64,000 bases of DNA from Desulforapulum autotrophicum (GTDB lineage Bacteria; Desulfobacterota; Desulfobacteria; Desulfobacterales; Desulfolunaceae). The notes beneath the pieces are model-generated. The model was given only the letters and a program-made list of their open reading frames with translations, was not told the DNA's origin and made no database searches. The number at the start of each line of letters is the position of its first letter. The first letter of the stretch is position 1. Shown here piece after piece: positions 37,140-46,385 of this stretch. The translations under genes and the position numbers were made by a program. The stretch spans positions 18,374 to 82,373 of the forward strand of contig DYJE01000023.1 of NCBI GenBank assembly GCA_020723285.1, written 5' to 3'.

Positions 37140-37898
37140 TCACATGTGAGCGTTCATGTTTTTGAGTTCCACCACGGTTGAGGCCATCCGGCGGGTGTAG
37201 CGGTCCGCCGGGTCCGTGTTTGGGAATGTGATTTGATCAAGCCCCAGATGGGGTTCCCTGAACACCTGCTCAGCCGTGACATCCTTGTTGAGTTTCGAAC
37301 TTTGCCCAATCAGGGTGATCCCCACGGAACGGGTCAGGGTAATGCCGGTCCAGCTTGACGGCGTTGCCGACGGGGGATTGGCCGGTTCGGTCCGCCATTC
37401 GCTGGATGTATCGCCCACCGTGTTGACAAAATACGTGATCCACAGGGCGGAAATGTTTGTGGCGATGATGTCGTCGGTTTCCACCGTGGTGTCGTTGAAG
37501 TACCTTCTGAGGTTGGACGACGTATCGACATAGTACAGGACCACGGCGGAAGCGGTGGGGGTTGTTCCCCCATCGGTTGAAACCTTGTACCGGATCCGGA
37601 TATTGTCCGATCCGGCCCTCTGGGAGAGGGGAGTGGCCGTATTGGCATTGATCTGGTTCAACGACCGTTCGGATGTCGCGCTCCAGTGGGGTGAAATCTC
37701 ATACCCGGCCATCCAGAGGTCCCTTGCCATCATCTGCAAACCCACCCTGAGATTCTGCTGAATTTCAATAACCCCTTCCTGGTTGGTGTTGATCCTGTTG
37801 CCGGTGATATAACTCCCGATGATGATGAGTCCGATCAGGGCGGAGATAAATATGGCAATGACGATTTCGATCAAAGTGAAGGCTTTTTCACAGTGCAT
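37140..37898 (-). CDS. pilW: PilW-like minor pilin
   Basis: The 252-residue protein starts at ATG 37898 (AGGA 9 bases upstream). The prepilin box is EKA then FTLIEIVIAIFISALIGLII, so cleavage would follow Ala instead of the usual Gly. That is tolerated in some minor pilins but worth noting. The body contains LRVGLQMMARDLWMAGYE, a standard PilW stretch, and IRIRYKVSTDG. It is probably an anchor of the minor pilin complex with PilV and PilX. Confidence 0.85.
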   Translation of the reverse strand: MHCEKAFTLIEIVIAIFISALIGLIIIGSYITGNRINTNQEGVIEIQQNLRVGLQMMARDLWMAGYEISPHWSATSERSLNQINANTATPLSQRAGSDNIRIRYKVSTDGGTTPTASAVVLYYVDTSSNLRRYFNDTTVETDDIIATNISALWITYFVNTVGDTSSEWRTEPANPPSATPSSWTGITLTRSVGITLIGQSSKLNKDVTAEQVFREPHLGLDQITFPNTDPADRYTRRMASTVVELKNMNAHM

Positions 37899-37933
37899 AC
37901 AGACACATCCTGTGTTGATTCTAACAATATAAA

Positions 37934-38485
37934 TCAAATGGCTGCCATCGTAATCCCGCCGCCGGTGCTGATGGTAATTGCTTTTCTGATAGTCTGCCCG
38001 GCCGTTTCCGTACAGGCGGTGATGGTTCCTGAATATCTGACGGGCGCACCACCCACATACCCCCAGGGCAGTCCCCTGGAGTTAAAGGTGGTGCTGTTTC
38101 CCTGATTCAGGGACGTGTTTGAAAACGTGGGGGCAAGAAGGGTGATTCCCCCATGAAGGGTTCCGCTCTGGAGGGTTTCTTCCGATCCGTCCAGGATGCC
38201 GTTGCCCGCGATGCCACCCCCGTCGCCATTGTCCACAAACGCCACATAGGACGCCTGACCACCATTGGGATTGGGGACAAATTGAACGGAGGCGTTCACC
38301 CCCGTCCGCATGGCGGCCAGTTTGGCCTTGTTCAGTGCGGCCATCATCAGACGCATGTCACCTGAAAGATTGTAACTCCTCATGGAGTTCGAAATCTGGG
38401 GCATGGCAATAACAACAAGTATGGCGATCATCGACATCACCACCATCAGTTCTATCGCGGTAAATCCCCTATCGTTCAATCTCAT
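37934..38485 (-). CDS. fimU: FimU/GspH-type minor pilin
   Basis: The 183-residue protein starts at ATG 38485 with GGGAGG 8 bases upstream; longer frames to 38551 lack one. The prepilin box is DRG then FTAIELMVVMSMIAILVVIA, followed by MPQISNSMRSYNLSGDMRLM and MAALNKAKLAAMRTG, typical of GspH/FimT/FimU. It is the first gene of the minor pilin operon and probably caps the initiation complex. Major pilin, ATPases and secretin are not in this window. Confidence 0.88.
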   Translation of the reverse strand: MRLNDRGFTAIELMVVMSMIAILVVIAMPQISNSMRSYNLSGDMRLMMAALNKAKLAAMRTGVNASVQFVPNPNGGQASYVAFVDNGDGGGIAGNGILDGSEETLQSGTLHGGITLLAPTFSNTSLNQGNSTTFNSRGLPWGYVGGAPVRYSGTITACTETAGQTIRKAITISTGGGITMAAI

Positions 38486-38797
38486 CACAACACCCCTCCC
38501 GTGATGAATATTCATATTCAAATCGCCATCCTTCGGATCGTTCAGTGTCATCTCGGATTTTGCCCGGTTTTGGATTTATTGTAGTAAGGAATTATGAACA
38601 CAGCATGAACTACCTTGTGTGCAATGAGCAGGATAGGTGGTGAAAGTGAGTGCCATCATTTCTCCCCGGTGATGTCTTCACGAGTCATATCAAACGTTTC
38701 AGATGGCTTGACCGTACCAGAACATGATGTGGAAAATATGGATAAACGATGTATTCATTGTGAAGAAGGGGAGGAATGAATCGTGAGGTGCTTCGGA

Positions 38798-40465
38798 TCA
38801 AAGACACAGCGGGTCAAGGACCGCCGGAATCATGATGGTGAAACGGCTTCCTTGTCCAACCCGGCTTTCAACTTTGATCCGGCCCTGATGAACATCGATG
38901 ATGTGTTTGCACAGGGCCAGGCCGAGGCCGCTTCCGCCCCCTTGCCGGGAACGGGCCTTGTCAACGCGGTAGAAGCGTTTGAAAATATGGGGCAGGCAGG
39001 TCTGGGGGATGCCCGCTCCCGTGTCGGCCACTGAAATGACGGCCATGGATTTGCTTGTTCCGGTTGAAACCGTGACGGTTCCGCCGGGGTCGGTGTATGT
39101 GATGGCATTGTTCACGATATTGAAGATCAGCCGCCGCAGGGTTTTCCGGTCCCCCCTTGCAGCGACCGGCCGTTTTGAGAGTTCCACCTTGAGTTCCAGG
39201 CCTTTTTCACGGCACAGAACAGACATGTCCCCACAGATGTCCTGAACGAAATCATTCATATCCAGGGTTTCGAAATGGTAGGCCTCCCTGCCTGAATCGG
39301 CCCGGGCAAGTTCGAGGAGCTGCTCTGTCAGCGCAGACATGTGTTCGGCTTCCCCCGCGATGACTTCAATGGTTTTTTTGTATTCTCCGGCCTCCCGGGG
39401 TTTGCGGAGCGAAAGGGTGGCCTCGGCCTGAATGACGGCAAGGGGGCCCCGAAGTTCATGGGACGCATCGCTGGTGAATTCTTTCTGGCGCTTGAAGGCA
39501 TTTTCAAGCCGATCAATCATCTGGTTGAGGGTTTCCGCAAGATACCCCAGTTCGTCTTTGGAACGGACCCGGATTCGGCGGCTCAGATCCTTTTCTTCGA
39601 TGCGGCGTGCTGTTTCGGCGATGTGTGTCACAGGTTCAAGGGCACGGTGGGCCAGAAACATTCCACCTCCGGCGGAAAACACCAGGGTCAGCGGAATCGC
39701 TACGCATAAAATCCGTAAAAGCTGCCGGAGGGCCTCGTCGATCCCTCCGGTGGGCCGGGCGATGACCAGGGCCGCCGATTCGATGATGATCGGGCGTCCC
39801 CTCTTTCGGTCGGGTTTTTCGGATCTGGCACCGGGTCTTGGGGGGCGATTTTCCCCATCGCCTCTTTCCGGCCTGCCGTCCATCTCACGTCTTTGCGGCC
39901 CATCCTCCGGCATCGGACCCCGTTCGTTAAGGTCCCTCCATTCCGGGCCGGGATTGTCTCCGGGCGGCCGGGGGTTACGTCCGCCGCCGTCCGGCCCTTG
40001 TTCCGGGCGGCGTTCACCTCCGGGTCTTTCCTCTGAAAACCGGAGTGGGCGGATCACGGGGTTATCCGGTTTGAATGGCGTGATGAGCACCCGGTACATG
40101 CCGCCGTTGGGGGACTCCAGAGTGGACAGACGCGTTTCTCCTGCAAGGGCCCGGTCGATGCGGTCTTTTTGAACCGGGAAAACCCGGCCCCTGGGAGCGA
40201 TGGTGGACAGGCGGCCGCTGGAATAATAGTAAAAGGTGAGGTATTCTCCGGCCTGATCCTCGAAGGTCCCGCCTTCGATGATGGACAGGATGTCTCTGAA
40301 TCCTGCAAGATGGGCCGCCCGTTCTTTCAGGGCCGCGTCAAAATTCGAGAACAGCACCCTTGAAAGGGAGGCATGGACCCCGTAGCCCAGAGACGTCAAA
40401 AGCACGGTGAGTATGGCAAGATACCAGAGGGTGACCCTGAACGTGATGGTTCGGAAAAAGTTCAT
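38798..40465 (-). CDS. Membrane histidine kinase with Pro/Arg/Gly-rich periplasmic insert
   Basis: The 555-residue kinase is of the CpxA/EnvZ kind. TM1 is about 11-30 and TM2 about 245-270. The periplasmic part starts with a sensor fold (VLFSNFDAALKERAAHL, YYYSSGRLSTIAPRG). It then has about 75 residues (150-230) nearly free of hydrophobics and rich in Pro, Arg, Gly and Glu (GGERRPEQGPDGGGRNPRPP). HAMP is about 270-320. The phospho-His is in DASHELRGPLAV (about 334), with NIVNNAITYTD, DTGAGIP and GGSGLGLALCK in the ATPase. It overlaps its response regulator by 4 bases. Targets are probably the exported proteins across the divergent gap. Confidence 0.9.
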   Translation of the reverse strand: MNFFRTITFRVTLWYLAILTVLLTSLGYGVHASLSRVLFSNFDAALKERAAHLAGFRDILSIIEGGTFEDQAGEYLTFYYYSSGRLSTIAPRGRVFPVQKDRIDRALAGETRLSTLESPNGGMYRVLITPFKPDNPVIRPLRFSEERPGGERRPEQGPDGGGRNPRPPGDNPGPEWRDLNERGPMPEDGPQRREMDGRPERGDGENRPPRPGARSEKPDRKRGRPIIIESAALVIARPTGGIDEALRQLLRILCVAIPLTLVFSAGGGMFLAHRALEPVTHIAETARRIEEKDLSRRIRVRSKDELGYLAETLNQMIDRLENAFKRQKEFTSDASHELRGPLAVIQAEATLSLRKPREAGEYKKTIEVIAGEAEHMSALTEQLLELARADSGREAYHFETLDMNDFVQDICGDMSVLCREKGLELKVELSKRPVAARGDRKTLRRLIFNIVNNAITYTDPGGTVTVSTGTSKSMAVISVADTGAGIPQTCLPHIFKRFYRVDKARSRQGGGSGLGLALCKHIIDVHQGRIKVESRVGQGSRFTIMIPAVLDPLCL

Positions 40466-41133
40466 GCGGCGCTGATCCTGTATCCGGCCCCCCGAATGGT
40501 CTGGATGATGTTTTTCCCCTCTTCGGGGTGGATTTTCTGCCGGAGCCGCCGGATATAGACGTCCACCAGATTGGACATGCTGTCAAAATCATAGTTCCAG
40601 ACATGTTCCTCGATCATGGTCCGTGAGATGACCGAGTTGGGATTGCGCATCAGGTATTCCAGAATGGCATACTCTTTGGTTGTCAGATCCACACCCGTCT
40701 GTTTCCACGTAACTTCTCGGGTGACCGTATTGAGGGTGAGGCCGCCCACCTTCAGCAAAGGCATCTCAGACACGCCGCCCCGCCGGAGAAGGGCCCGGAC
40801 CCTGGCCAGAAGCTCATTGAACGCGAAGGGCTTGACCAGATAATCATCGGCACCGGTATCAAGCCCCGCAACCCGGTCATCCACCGTGTCTTTTGCCGTA
40901 AGCATCAGGACGGGCGTCCGGATTTTTTTTATCCGAAGCCCCCGGCAGACCTCCAGGCCGTTTTTTTTCGGCATCATGATGTCCAGGATGATCAGGTCGT
41001 AGGGGCTGTTTTCCGCATAATAGGACCCGTCGTCTCCGTCGAAGACGCAATCCACCGCATAGGCTTCCTCTTCAAGGCCCCGTTTCATCACATCGCACAG
41101 TTTCGGGTCGTCATCCACCACAAGTATCCGCAT
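40462..41133 (-). CDS. OmpR-family response regulator
   Basis: The 223-residue protein has a receiver with VVDDDPKL, acceptor Asp in LIILDIMMP (about residue 51) and Lys in YLVKPF. The winged-helix C-terminal domain has LTTKEYAILEYLM, SNLVDVYIRRLRQKI and IRGAGYRI. The start ATG at 41133 has AAAGGA 6 bases upstream; an ATG 21 bases earlier does not. It pairs with the overlapping kinase and probably binds in the 256-base gap to the divergent gene at 41390. Confidence 0.92.
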   Translation of the reverse strand: MRILVVDDDPKLCDVMKRGLEEEAYAVDCVFDGDDGSYYAENSPYDLIILDIMMPKKNGLEVCRGLRIKKIRTPVLMLTAKDTVDDRVAGLDTGADDYLVKPFAFNELLARVRALLRRGGVSEMPLLKVGGLTLNTVTREVTWKQTGVDLTTKEYAILEYLMRNPNSVISRTMIEEHVWNYDFDSMSNLVDVYIRRLRQKIHPEEGKNIIQTIRGAGYRISAA

Positions 41134-41389
41134 GTCCGTCCTTTGAGTGTTCATGAAGGGGAGTGTAACCGTTCAAAATGAACCGGAGATGAAAACGGGC
41201 CAGATTCATTCATCTCCATCTATTCTATCGTTTCAGGAGGGCGTCTTCTTTAATGATCTCCGCAGGGGGTCTGCCCATGACTTAAAAAAACGGACGGTTC
41301 ATGTGGGATTCATGTTTTTCTCTTAGAGTGGAATCAACCATCGGAACTGGCGATGGATGACCCATCGTTTTTTAACGTAAGGAGGAAAA

Positions 41390-41782
41390 ATGAAAAAAAA
41401 TAGCGTGCGTACCCTGATGATGGCCGGTCTCTTCATGTCCCTGCTGGTGTGGGGTCTGGCCCAGGCCGGAGACTCCGGACAGGCCCGGGCAAAAAACGGT
41501 CCGAATGGAAAAACGTCCGATGATTCCAGCCAGACCATGACCGCTGACATGAAAGCCAAGGTGGCAAGCATTCTCGCCAGGTACAAGGCGGCCTCTCTCA
41601 CCGCGGCAGACGCCCGAGCGATCAACGACGCCTTCAGGGCGGCCGGTATCCGAAGGGGGCCCGGCCAGAAGGAGGCCATCGAGGCCGCGGGATTCGATCC
41701 GAAAAAAATCAGCGCCTTAGATCCCCCTCCCGAGCCGAACGATGTGTCGGGATCAAAAGCCACAGCCCAAAAGAGGAAATAG
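41390..41782 (+). CDS. Small secreted protein beside the two-component system
   Basis: The 130-residue protein has AAGGAGG just before ATG and a signal peptide about 1-26 (TLMMAGLFMSLLVWGLAQA). The mature part is Ala/Lys-rich and helical, with SLTAADARAINDAFRAAG and QKEAIEAAGFDP, and a Pro-rich end (DPPPEPN). It recalls periplasmic Spy/CpxP-like proteins only in size, location and helical, charged make-up. Genes of this type commonly face their kinase/regulator pair, so autoregulated envelope-stress control is plausible. No named family was recognised with confidence. Confidence 0.7.
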   Translation: MKKNSVRTLMMAGLFMSLLVWGLAQAGDSGQARAKNGPNGKTSDDSSQTMTADMKAKVASILARYKAASLTAADARAINDAFRAAGIRRGPGQKEAIEAAGFDPKKISALDPPPEPNDVSGSKATAQKRK

Positions 41783-41828
41783 AGGGATTGTCAAACTTTT
41801 TCAAAACGTTCAAAAAAAAGGAGTTTTT

Positions 41829-43514
41829 ATGTGTGCAAAAAAGACCACCGTTGTTTTGGGAAAGACATGGCGTGCGGCCCTTGTTGTTATCTGGCTTATG
41901 TCCCTTACGGCCTGCAATTCCGCAAAAGACCTCAAGGATCTCGTGGACGATGCCCTTGAAGAGGAGGCGGATGACACGGTGTCTGAAATCACGGTGGCCG
42001 CCCCTGCGTCCGTGATATCCGGGAAAGCGGGCTATGCCGCGTCCGTCACGGCCCAGGACGGCGCAACCTATGCCTGGACCCTGGAAAACGGCACCCTCAT
42101 GATCGGCGCGGATAGTCATTGCGTCGTGTTTCAGGCGGGAGACGCCGGAACGGCGGTCCTTTCCTGCACGGTGACGGATGAAGAGGGGGGGAAATCCCAA
42201 GGCCGGGTGTCCATCCCCGTTGAGGCTGCCGGTGAGCCTGAATTCAACATCAGCCAGTGCCTGTCCGACAATGCTCAAGGCACCACCATCGCCTTTTCGG
42301 GTTTTGGCATGATGACGGGAAATCTGGGTGCCCAGTCGTTTTTTCCTCCGGGCAAGGTGGCCGATTACTGGGGATTTCAGTGCCTGAGGGATAACGACGC
42401 CGACCGGATGGGCCACAACACCAGCTTTCTCACACGGGTGGCCTGCAACATGCTCTATATTCTGAACGACAGCCAGATCGCCCGGCTGAAAAGCCTGGCG
42501 GAAAGTCAGGTGGAGGATATCAACCTCTACGCCTGGAAACGCTATCCTCTGATGGCGGCGTTCCGGCGTCTGATGGACGGTGATCTGCCCCAAGGGACGA
42601 CGGAACTGGATATAGCCGGCGTCGTTTCGGCCTCACGGGAACTCTATATCCTGGATGGGCGGATCAGTTATGACCGCGCCGTGGTTTACGGAGACATTTA
42701 CAGGTCCTTTACGGCTGACCAGAAAAATTACATCAGCAACAACATGGTCGGTAAAAGTTTTTCATCCTGGCCCGTCATCGACGAAGATGATGTGAGGGAC
42801 AAAATGAAAGGGCTGACCCACGATGTCATGGTGGCCATGATGACGTATGCCGGGGACCTGTATTCCTGGTACGCCGGTTCCATTACCGCCGATGTGTATT
42901 TCTGCCCGGAGCGTCATGGAACGTATTTCGGGTCCTTCTATATCAAGGACGCTCCGGCCATCGGGCACGCGGGGTACAGCATCGACGAAAAGCTGACCGG
43001 CGATGTGGGCAAAGCCCTGTGTGACAGCACCCTGGGTTATATTTCAGCCGCGGGAGCGGCCCGGATGAATGCCCTCGTGACCACGCAGAAAGCCAACCTT
43101 TACGCCGATGATGCGGCCAACATGGTTCTCGCCAGAACCAACATTTCCAAGGCTCTGAGAGAACTGATATCGTCGACGGCCCCTTCCCAGGCGGAGCTTG
43201 ACCGGATCTGGTCCGTTGTGGAAACATGGTCCGGGGTTTACGGTGAACGTGACGGGGAAAATGTGTATCAGTACGCCGTGGTTTTTTCCGATCTGTTCAA
43301 CAACACAAACGGGACATACATCACCGACGCCCAGAAAACCATGCTCTCCGACCTTCGGAAAGACATCATGACCGTTTCCTATGACGGCGGCGCAACGTTC
43401 TACGATTTTTCCACCTGCGGCATGTCTTTTCTGTTCGCCTCGGAAATACCGGCAGATTCGGCGGATTTGGCCGATTACACCGGTGACGCCGCAACCGGTC
43501 TCTTTTTTAAATAA
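41829..43514 (+). CDS. Lipoprotein with Ig-like domain plus conserved unknown domain
   Basis: The 561-residue protein starts at ATG 41829 (AAGGAG 5-6 bases upstream). A longer frame begins inside the previous gene. A lipobox VIWLMSLTAC (Cys about 29) marks a lipoprotein. Residues about 50-130 look like a PKD/Ig domain (ISGKAGYAASVTAQDGATYAW). The rest is a domain shared with the protein at 43685. Shared motifs are FSGFGMMTG, PPGKVADYWGFQ, MGHNTSFLTRVA, MTYAGDLYSWYAG and YFCPERHGTYFGSF with KDAPAIG. The conserved His and Cys suggest metal binding, but the function is unknown. Confidence 0.75.
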   Translation: MCAKKTTVVLGKTWRAALVVIWLMSLTACNSAKDLKDLVDDALEEEADDTVSEITVAAPASVISGKAGYAASVTAQDGATYAWTLENGTLMIGADSHCVVFQAGDAGTAVLSCTVTDEEGGKSQGRVSIPVEAAGEPEFNISQCLSDNAQGTTIAFSGFGMMTGNLGAQSFFPPGKVADYWGFQCLRDNDADRMGHNTSFLTRVACNMLYILNDSQIARLKSLAESQVEDINLYAWKRYPLMAAFRRLMDGDLPQGTTELDIAGVVSASRELYILDGRISYDRAVVYGDIYRSFTADQKNYISNNMVGKSFSSWPVIDEDDVRDKMKGLTHDVMVAMMTYAGDLYSWYAGSITADVYFCPERHGTYFGSFYIKDAPAIGHAGYSIDEKLTGDVGKALCDSTLGYISAAGAARMNALVTTQKANLYADDAANMVLARTNISKALRELISSTAPSQAELDRIWSVVETWSGVYGERDGENVYQYAVVFSDLFNNTNGTYITDAQKTMLSDLRKDIMTVSYDGGATFYDFSTCGMSFLFASEIPADSADLADYTGDAATGLFFK

Positions 43515-43523
43515 CGGCCCTGG

Positions 43524-43624
43524 GCCACCCTCCTTCGGCCAGCTTTTGAAAAGCGGGTCCCGGAAGGGCCGAAGGAGGCACATCCCTTAAGTCAACAGCA
43601 TGGCCCGGCCGGGCCGCCGAAGGG
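43524..43624. repeat. GC-rich palindromic repeats between the paralogues
   Basis: CCTCCTTCGGCC (43530-43541) pairs with GGCCGAAGGAGG (43567-43578) around AGCTTTTGAAAAGC. A second GC block GGCCCGGCCGGGCCGCCGAAGG follows at 43601-43622. The first is the same element family as at 5062-5199 and 9094-9267. Confidence 0.7.
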
Positions 43625-43684
43625 GTGAACCGGAACAGATTGATGAAAACCACGATGGAAAACGCACCATCGAAAGGACGCGCC

Positions 43685-44974
43685 ATGAGATTAAAGGTTT
43701 GCATGACCCCGATTCTGATCGTGATGTTGACCGTTTCCGCCGCCGGGGCGCGTGAAGGTTATCCACCCCTACGTGATCCGGGGCCTCCCCCGCCAAGGCA
43801 TGAAGGGGAACGGGAGAAAAGAGAGCCTTATTCCATCGAACAGGCCGTTTCGGACAGGGCCCAGATCAACACCATCGCCTTCAGCGGCCTGGCGTTCATG
43901 ACCGGCTCCCTGGGTTGCGACACGTTCATTCCTCCGGGAAAAATCTGCGATCATTTCGGTTTCCAGTACATGCGTGATGTCCAGGCCGAAGGCATGGGAC
44001 ACAACACGGATTTCCTGACCCGGATCGCCAACGCCATGATGGATATTCTCACCGACGGCCAGCTGGCTCAGTTGGAACAGCTCGCAACATCCCAGGAAAA
44101 AAGAGTGGAAACCCTGGCCATGAAGCGGTTTCCCCTGATCAAAGCCTTTAGGCGTCAGCTCGAAGGGCAGCTTCCCAAAGGGAGCGGCGGTCTCGACAAG
44201 GACGCCGTCACCTCTTACGTTTCAGGTATTTTCGCCCTGGACGGGCAACTGACCCTGGAGCGCGCCGGGGTGTTCGGGAACATACTCCGGCATCTTTCGA
44301 AAAACCAGAAAGCGCGACTTTCAGGCCTGGCATTCGGGGACTACACCACCTGGCCCGACGTGGGGGAACGGGTGGACAGGCGATCCATGTCCCACGGCAC
44401 GCATGTCCTTCTCATGACTTACGCCGCCGACATGTTCAGCTGGTATGCCGGATCGGTGGAAGCCGACACCTATTTCTGCCCCGAACGTCACGCCACATAT
44501 TTCGGGGGTTTCTATATGAAAGACGCTCCGGCCATGGGCCGCCGGAACTACACCCTCAGCACCCGGCTGACGGGGGACAGCGGAGAACGTTTTCTGGATA
44601 TCCTTACTCCCGGCCAGCGTGAACAGATCGTCCGGATTGTCGATCAGGAACACCGGCATCTCATGGATATCGTCACGACAAGGCGGAGCATTGCCGTGCT
44701 TTTGAGGAAGAACCTGTCCCCCGGCGCCGTGACGGATACCAAACGTGTGATTTCCCTTTTCAAGCATTACGGCGAACTGGACGGAGCCCTGTCCTTTGCA
44801 TGCGCGAAAGGGTTCGCTGCTGTGACAAGGACGCTCTCGCGGACTCAGAAGGCGGAACTTGTCCGGCTGAGAAACCTCGAGGCCTTTCCTGAAGGGGCTT
44901 ATCTTTATTCCGAACCCATCACCATGCCGTCCTTCGGAGACACCGATTTTCTTTTCAGGCCGTCAGCAAGATGA
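43685..44974 (+). CDS. Exported paralogue of the 41829 lipoprotein
   Basis: The 429-residue protein starts at ATG 43685 with AAAGGA 6 bases upstream. It has a signal peptide (about 1-22, ending SAAGA) and no lipobox. It lacks the Ig-like domain of its neighbour but keeps the whole shared domain: FSGLAFMTGSLG, PPGKICDHFGFQ, GMGHNTDFLTRIA, MTYAADMFSWYAG, and YFCPERHATYFGGF with KDAPAMG. Short LTxxQ-like motifs recur in it (ILTDGQLAQL, HLSKNQKARL, ILTPGQREQI, TLSRTQKAEL), recalling Spy/CpxP. It looks like a recent tandem duplication. Function unknown, location periplasm. Confidence 0.72.
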   Translation: MRLKVCMTPILIVMLTVSAAGAREGYPPLRDPGPPPPRHEGEREKREPYSIEQAVSDRAQINTIAFSGLAFMTGSLGCDTFIPPGKICDHFGFQYMRDVQAEGMGHNTDFLTRIANAMMDILTDGQLAQLEQLATSQEKRVETLAMKRFPLIKAFRRQLEGQLPKGSGGLDKDAVTSYVSGIFALDGQLTLERAGVFGNILRHLSKNQKARLSGLAFGDYTTWPDVGERVDRRSMSHGTHVLLMTYAADMFSWYAGSVEADTYFCPERHATYFGGFYMKDAPAMGRRNYTLSTRLTGDSGERFLDILTPGQREQIVRIVDQEHRHLMDIVTTRRSIAVLLRKNLSPGAVTDTKRVISLFKHYGELDGALSFACAKGFAAVTRTLSRTQKAELVRLRNLEAFPEGAYLYSEPITMPSFGDTDFLFRPSAR

Positions 44975-45149
44975 AACACGATGGCATAAAAGAGACTGGA
45001 GAATCAGAAATCTGGTTTTTATGCCCAACGGACGAATATTTTCGGGCCATCATGATTTAACGATCCAATAAATGGGATCAGAATCGACACCTCACAGGGG
45101 CAAACCCGCTCCTGCAGAGATCAACCTCAACCGTGATCACCGATATCCG

Positions 45150-45196
45150 TTTGTCAAACTTTTCAAAAGTTTGGCCCCGGCAGGTCTGCCGGAGGC
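45150..45196. repeat. Single copy of the GC-rich palindromic repeat
   Basis: AACTTTTCAAAAGTTTGG is followed by GCCCCGGCAGGTCTGCCGGAGGC. This is one arm of the composite elements found in the flx-hdr operon. It lies between convergent genes (ends at 44974 and 45235), a place where it could help end transcripts. Confidence 0.65.
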
Positions 45197-45234
45197 ATGA
45201 GGATTCATTGAAAAAAACATTTAAAGTCAATTTA

Positions 45235-46299
45235 TTATCGCTGCCGCAACGCCCGGTAAACCCCTCTTTCCACAGATTCGATTTTTTCCAGTTTTTTGAG
45301 ACGGAAGAGGATGTTCCGGACTCGGGTCTCTTCGATGCCTGATTTGGCGATGATGTCCGCCACGGGGATGCCTTTCTTTTTTCCGGCGATGAGGCCGAGG
45401 ATGGTTTTAACATCGTCGGATGGTTCAGCGGGTTTCGGGGGTGGGGTTGCGGCTTTCTTCGGTTTTGCCTGTTTTGGCAGCGGGGCTGTTTTCCTGCCTT
45501 TGACCGGAACCGGTTCCGGTGATTTCTTTCGTGCAGGCGTTGTTTTCTTTAATGTAACAGCACCTGTTTCTCCTCCCAGATCGATGCCGAACATGGCGGA
45601 AAGGTCGGATTCCGGTTCCAGAATCCGTGACGACGCTTTTTTCGCCTTGGAAAGAAGCTCGTTCCGGCTTTCCGCAACGGCTGTTGAAAGAAGGTCGCGG
45701 CTGTCCACGTTCCGAAGGACGAAGAAAAGATTGGGGTCTTCGTCCAGGCGGGTGCCGATGCCGTAAAGGACGGCGGCCACATGTTTGCACATGGAGGCCC
45801 AGTCCGGACAGCTGCAATCGAAGGAGATGTCATCGGGTGAGGGAAAAAGGCCGGAACCCTTCCGGGTGAAAAGCTCCGTCAGTTCCCTGGGGAATTGTCC
45901 CCCGATGAGGGTCTGAAGGCTTTCAAGTCTGCCCTTGCAGGCGGAGACCAGAGCCGCCCAGTTTTTATTGGATATGGCGTCGATCCGGATCTCGACGTCA
46001 TAAGGTTTGGACCGTGAGCCCTGAACCAGGGCTTTTACGAGTCCCTTTGTGATCTGGAGATCAAGAACGGCTCCGTGGCGGACATAGCTCCGGCCCCGGC
46101 TGATGCGGTTGCTGTAGTCGGCGTATCGTTCGAGGTTTTTGTTCCACTCCTTGCCCCACCAGGTGTCAGCCAGGGCTTTGCCGGTGAGAAGCACCGGTTT
46201 CATGCCGGGATTTTTCTTTTTCAGCTGGGCCAGTTTTTTTTCGGCCTTGGCTTTTTTTTCGGCCACAGGCACGTATTTGGGGAAGTCGTAGTACCGCAT
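45235..46299 (-). CDS. SWIM zinc-finger protein, SNF2 partner
   Basis: The 354-residue protein starts at ATG 46299 with AAGGAG 4-5 bases upstream; the longer frame to 46620 overlaps the helicase. Residues about 45-60 have TWWGKEWNKNLERYADYSNR, typical of the family. The SWIM motif is FDCSCPDWASMCKHVAAVLYGI (Cys-x-Cys, Cys-x-His; about residues 170-190). A Lys/Pro-rich linker leads to a C-terminal winged-helix-like segment (IPVADIIAKSGIEETRVRNIL). SWIM proteins of this type accompany bacterial SNF2 helicases and may guide DNA or protein binding. The stop of the helicase is 86 bases upstream. Confidence 0.85.
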   Translation of the reverse strand: MRYYDFPKYVPVAEKKAKAEKKLAQLKKKNPGMKPVLLTGKALADTWWGKEWNKNLERYADYSNRISRGRSYVRHGAVLDLQITKGLVKALVQGSRSKPYDVEIRIDAISNKNWAALVSACKGRLESLQTLIGGQFPRELTELFTRKGSGLFPSPDDISFDCSCPDWASMCKHVAAVLYGIGTRLDEDPNLFFVLRNVDSRDLLSTAVAESRNELLSKAKKASSRILEPESDLSAMFGIDLGGETGAVTLKKTTPARKKSPEPVPVKGRKTAPLPKQAKPKKAATPPPKPAEPSDDVKTILGLIAGKKKGIPVADIIAKSGIEETRVRNILFRLKKLEKIESVERGVYRALRQR

Positions 46300-46385
46300 G
46301 GTTCTCCTTAAAAATATCAGACGGTTCAAAAGGTAAGGGCCGGTTGGGATCAGCCAGACCCCATACGTCGCATACCTTTTTCCGG

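Noticed and set aside
41709..42593. Open frame of 294 codons on the minus strand
   Set aside because: It lies opposite the signal-peptide protein and lipoprotein, both of which have good ribosome sites. No motif is seen in it.
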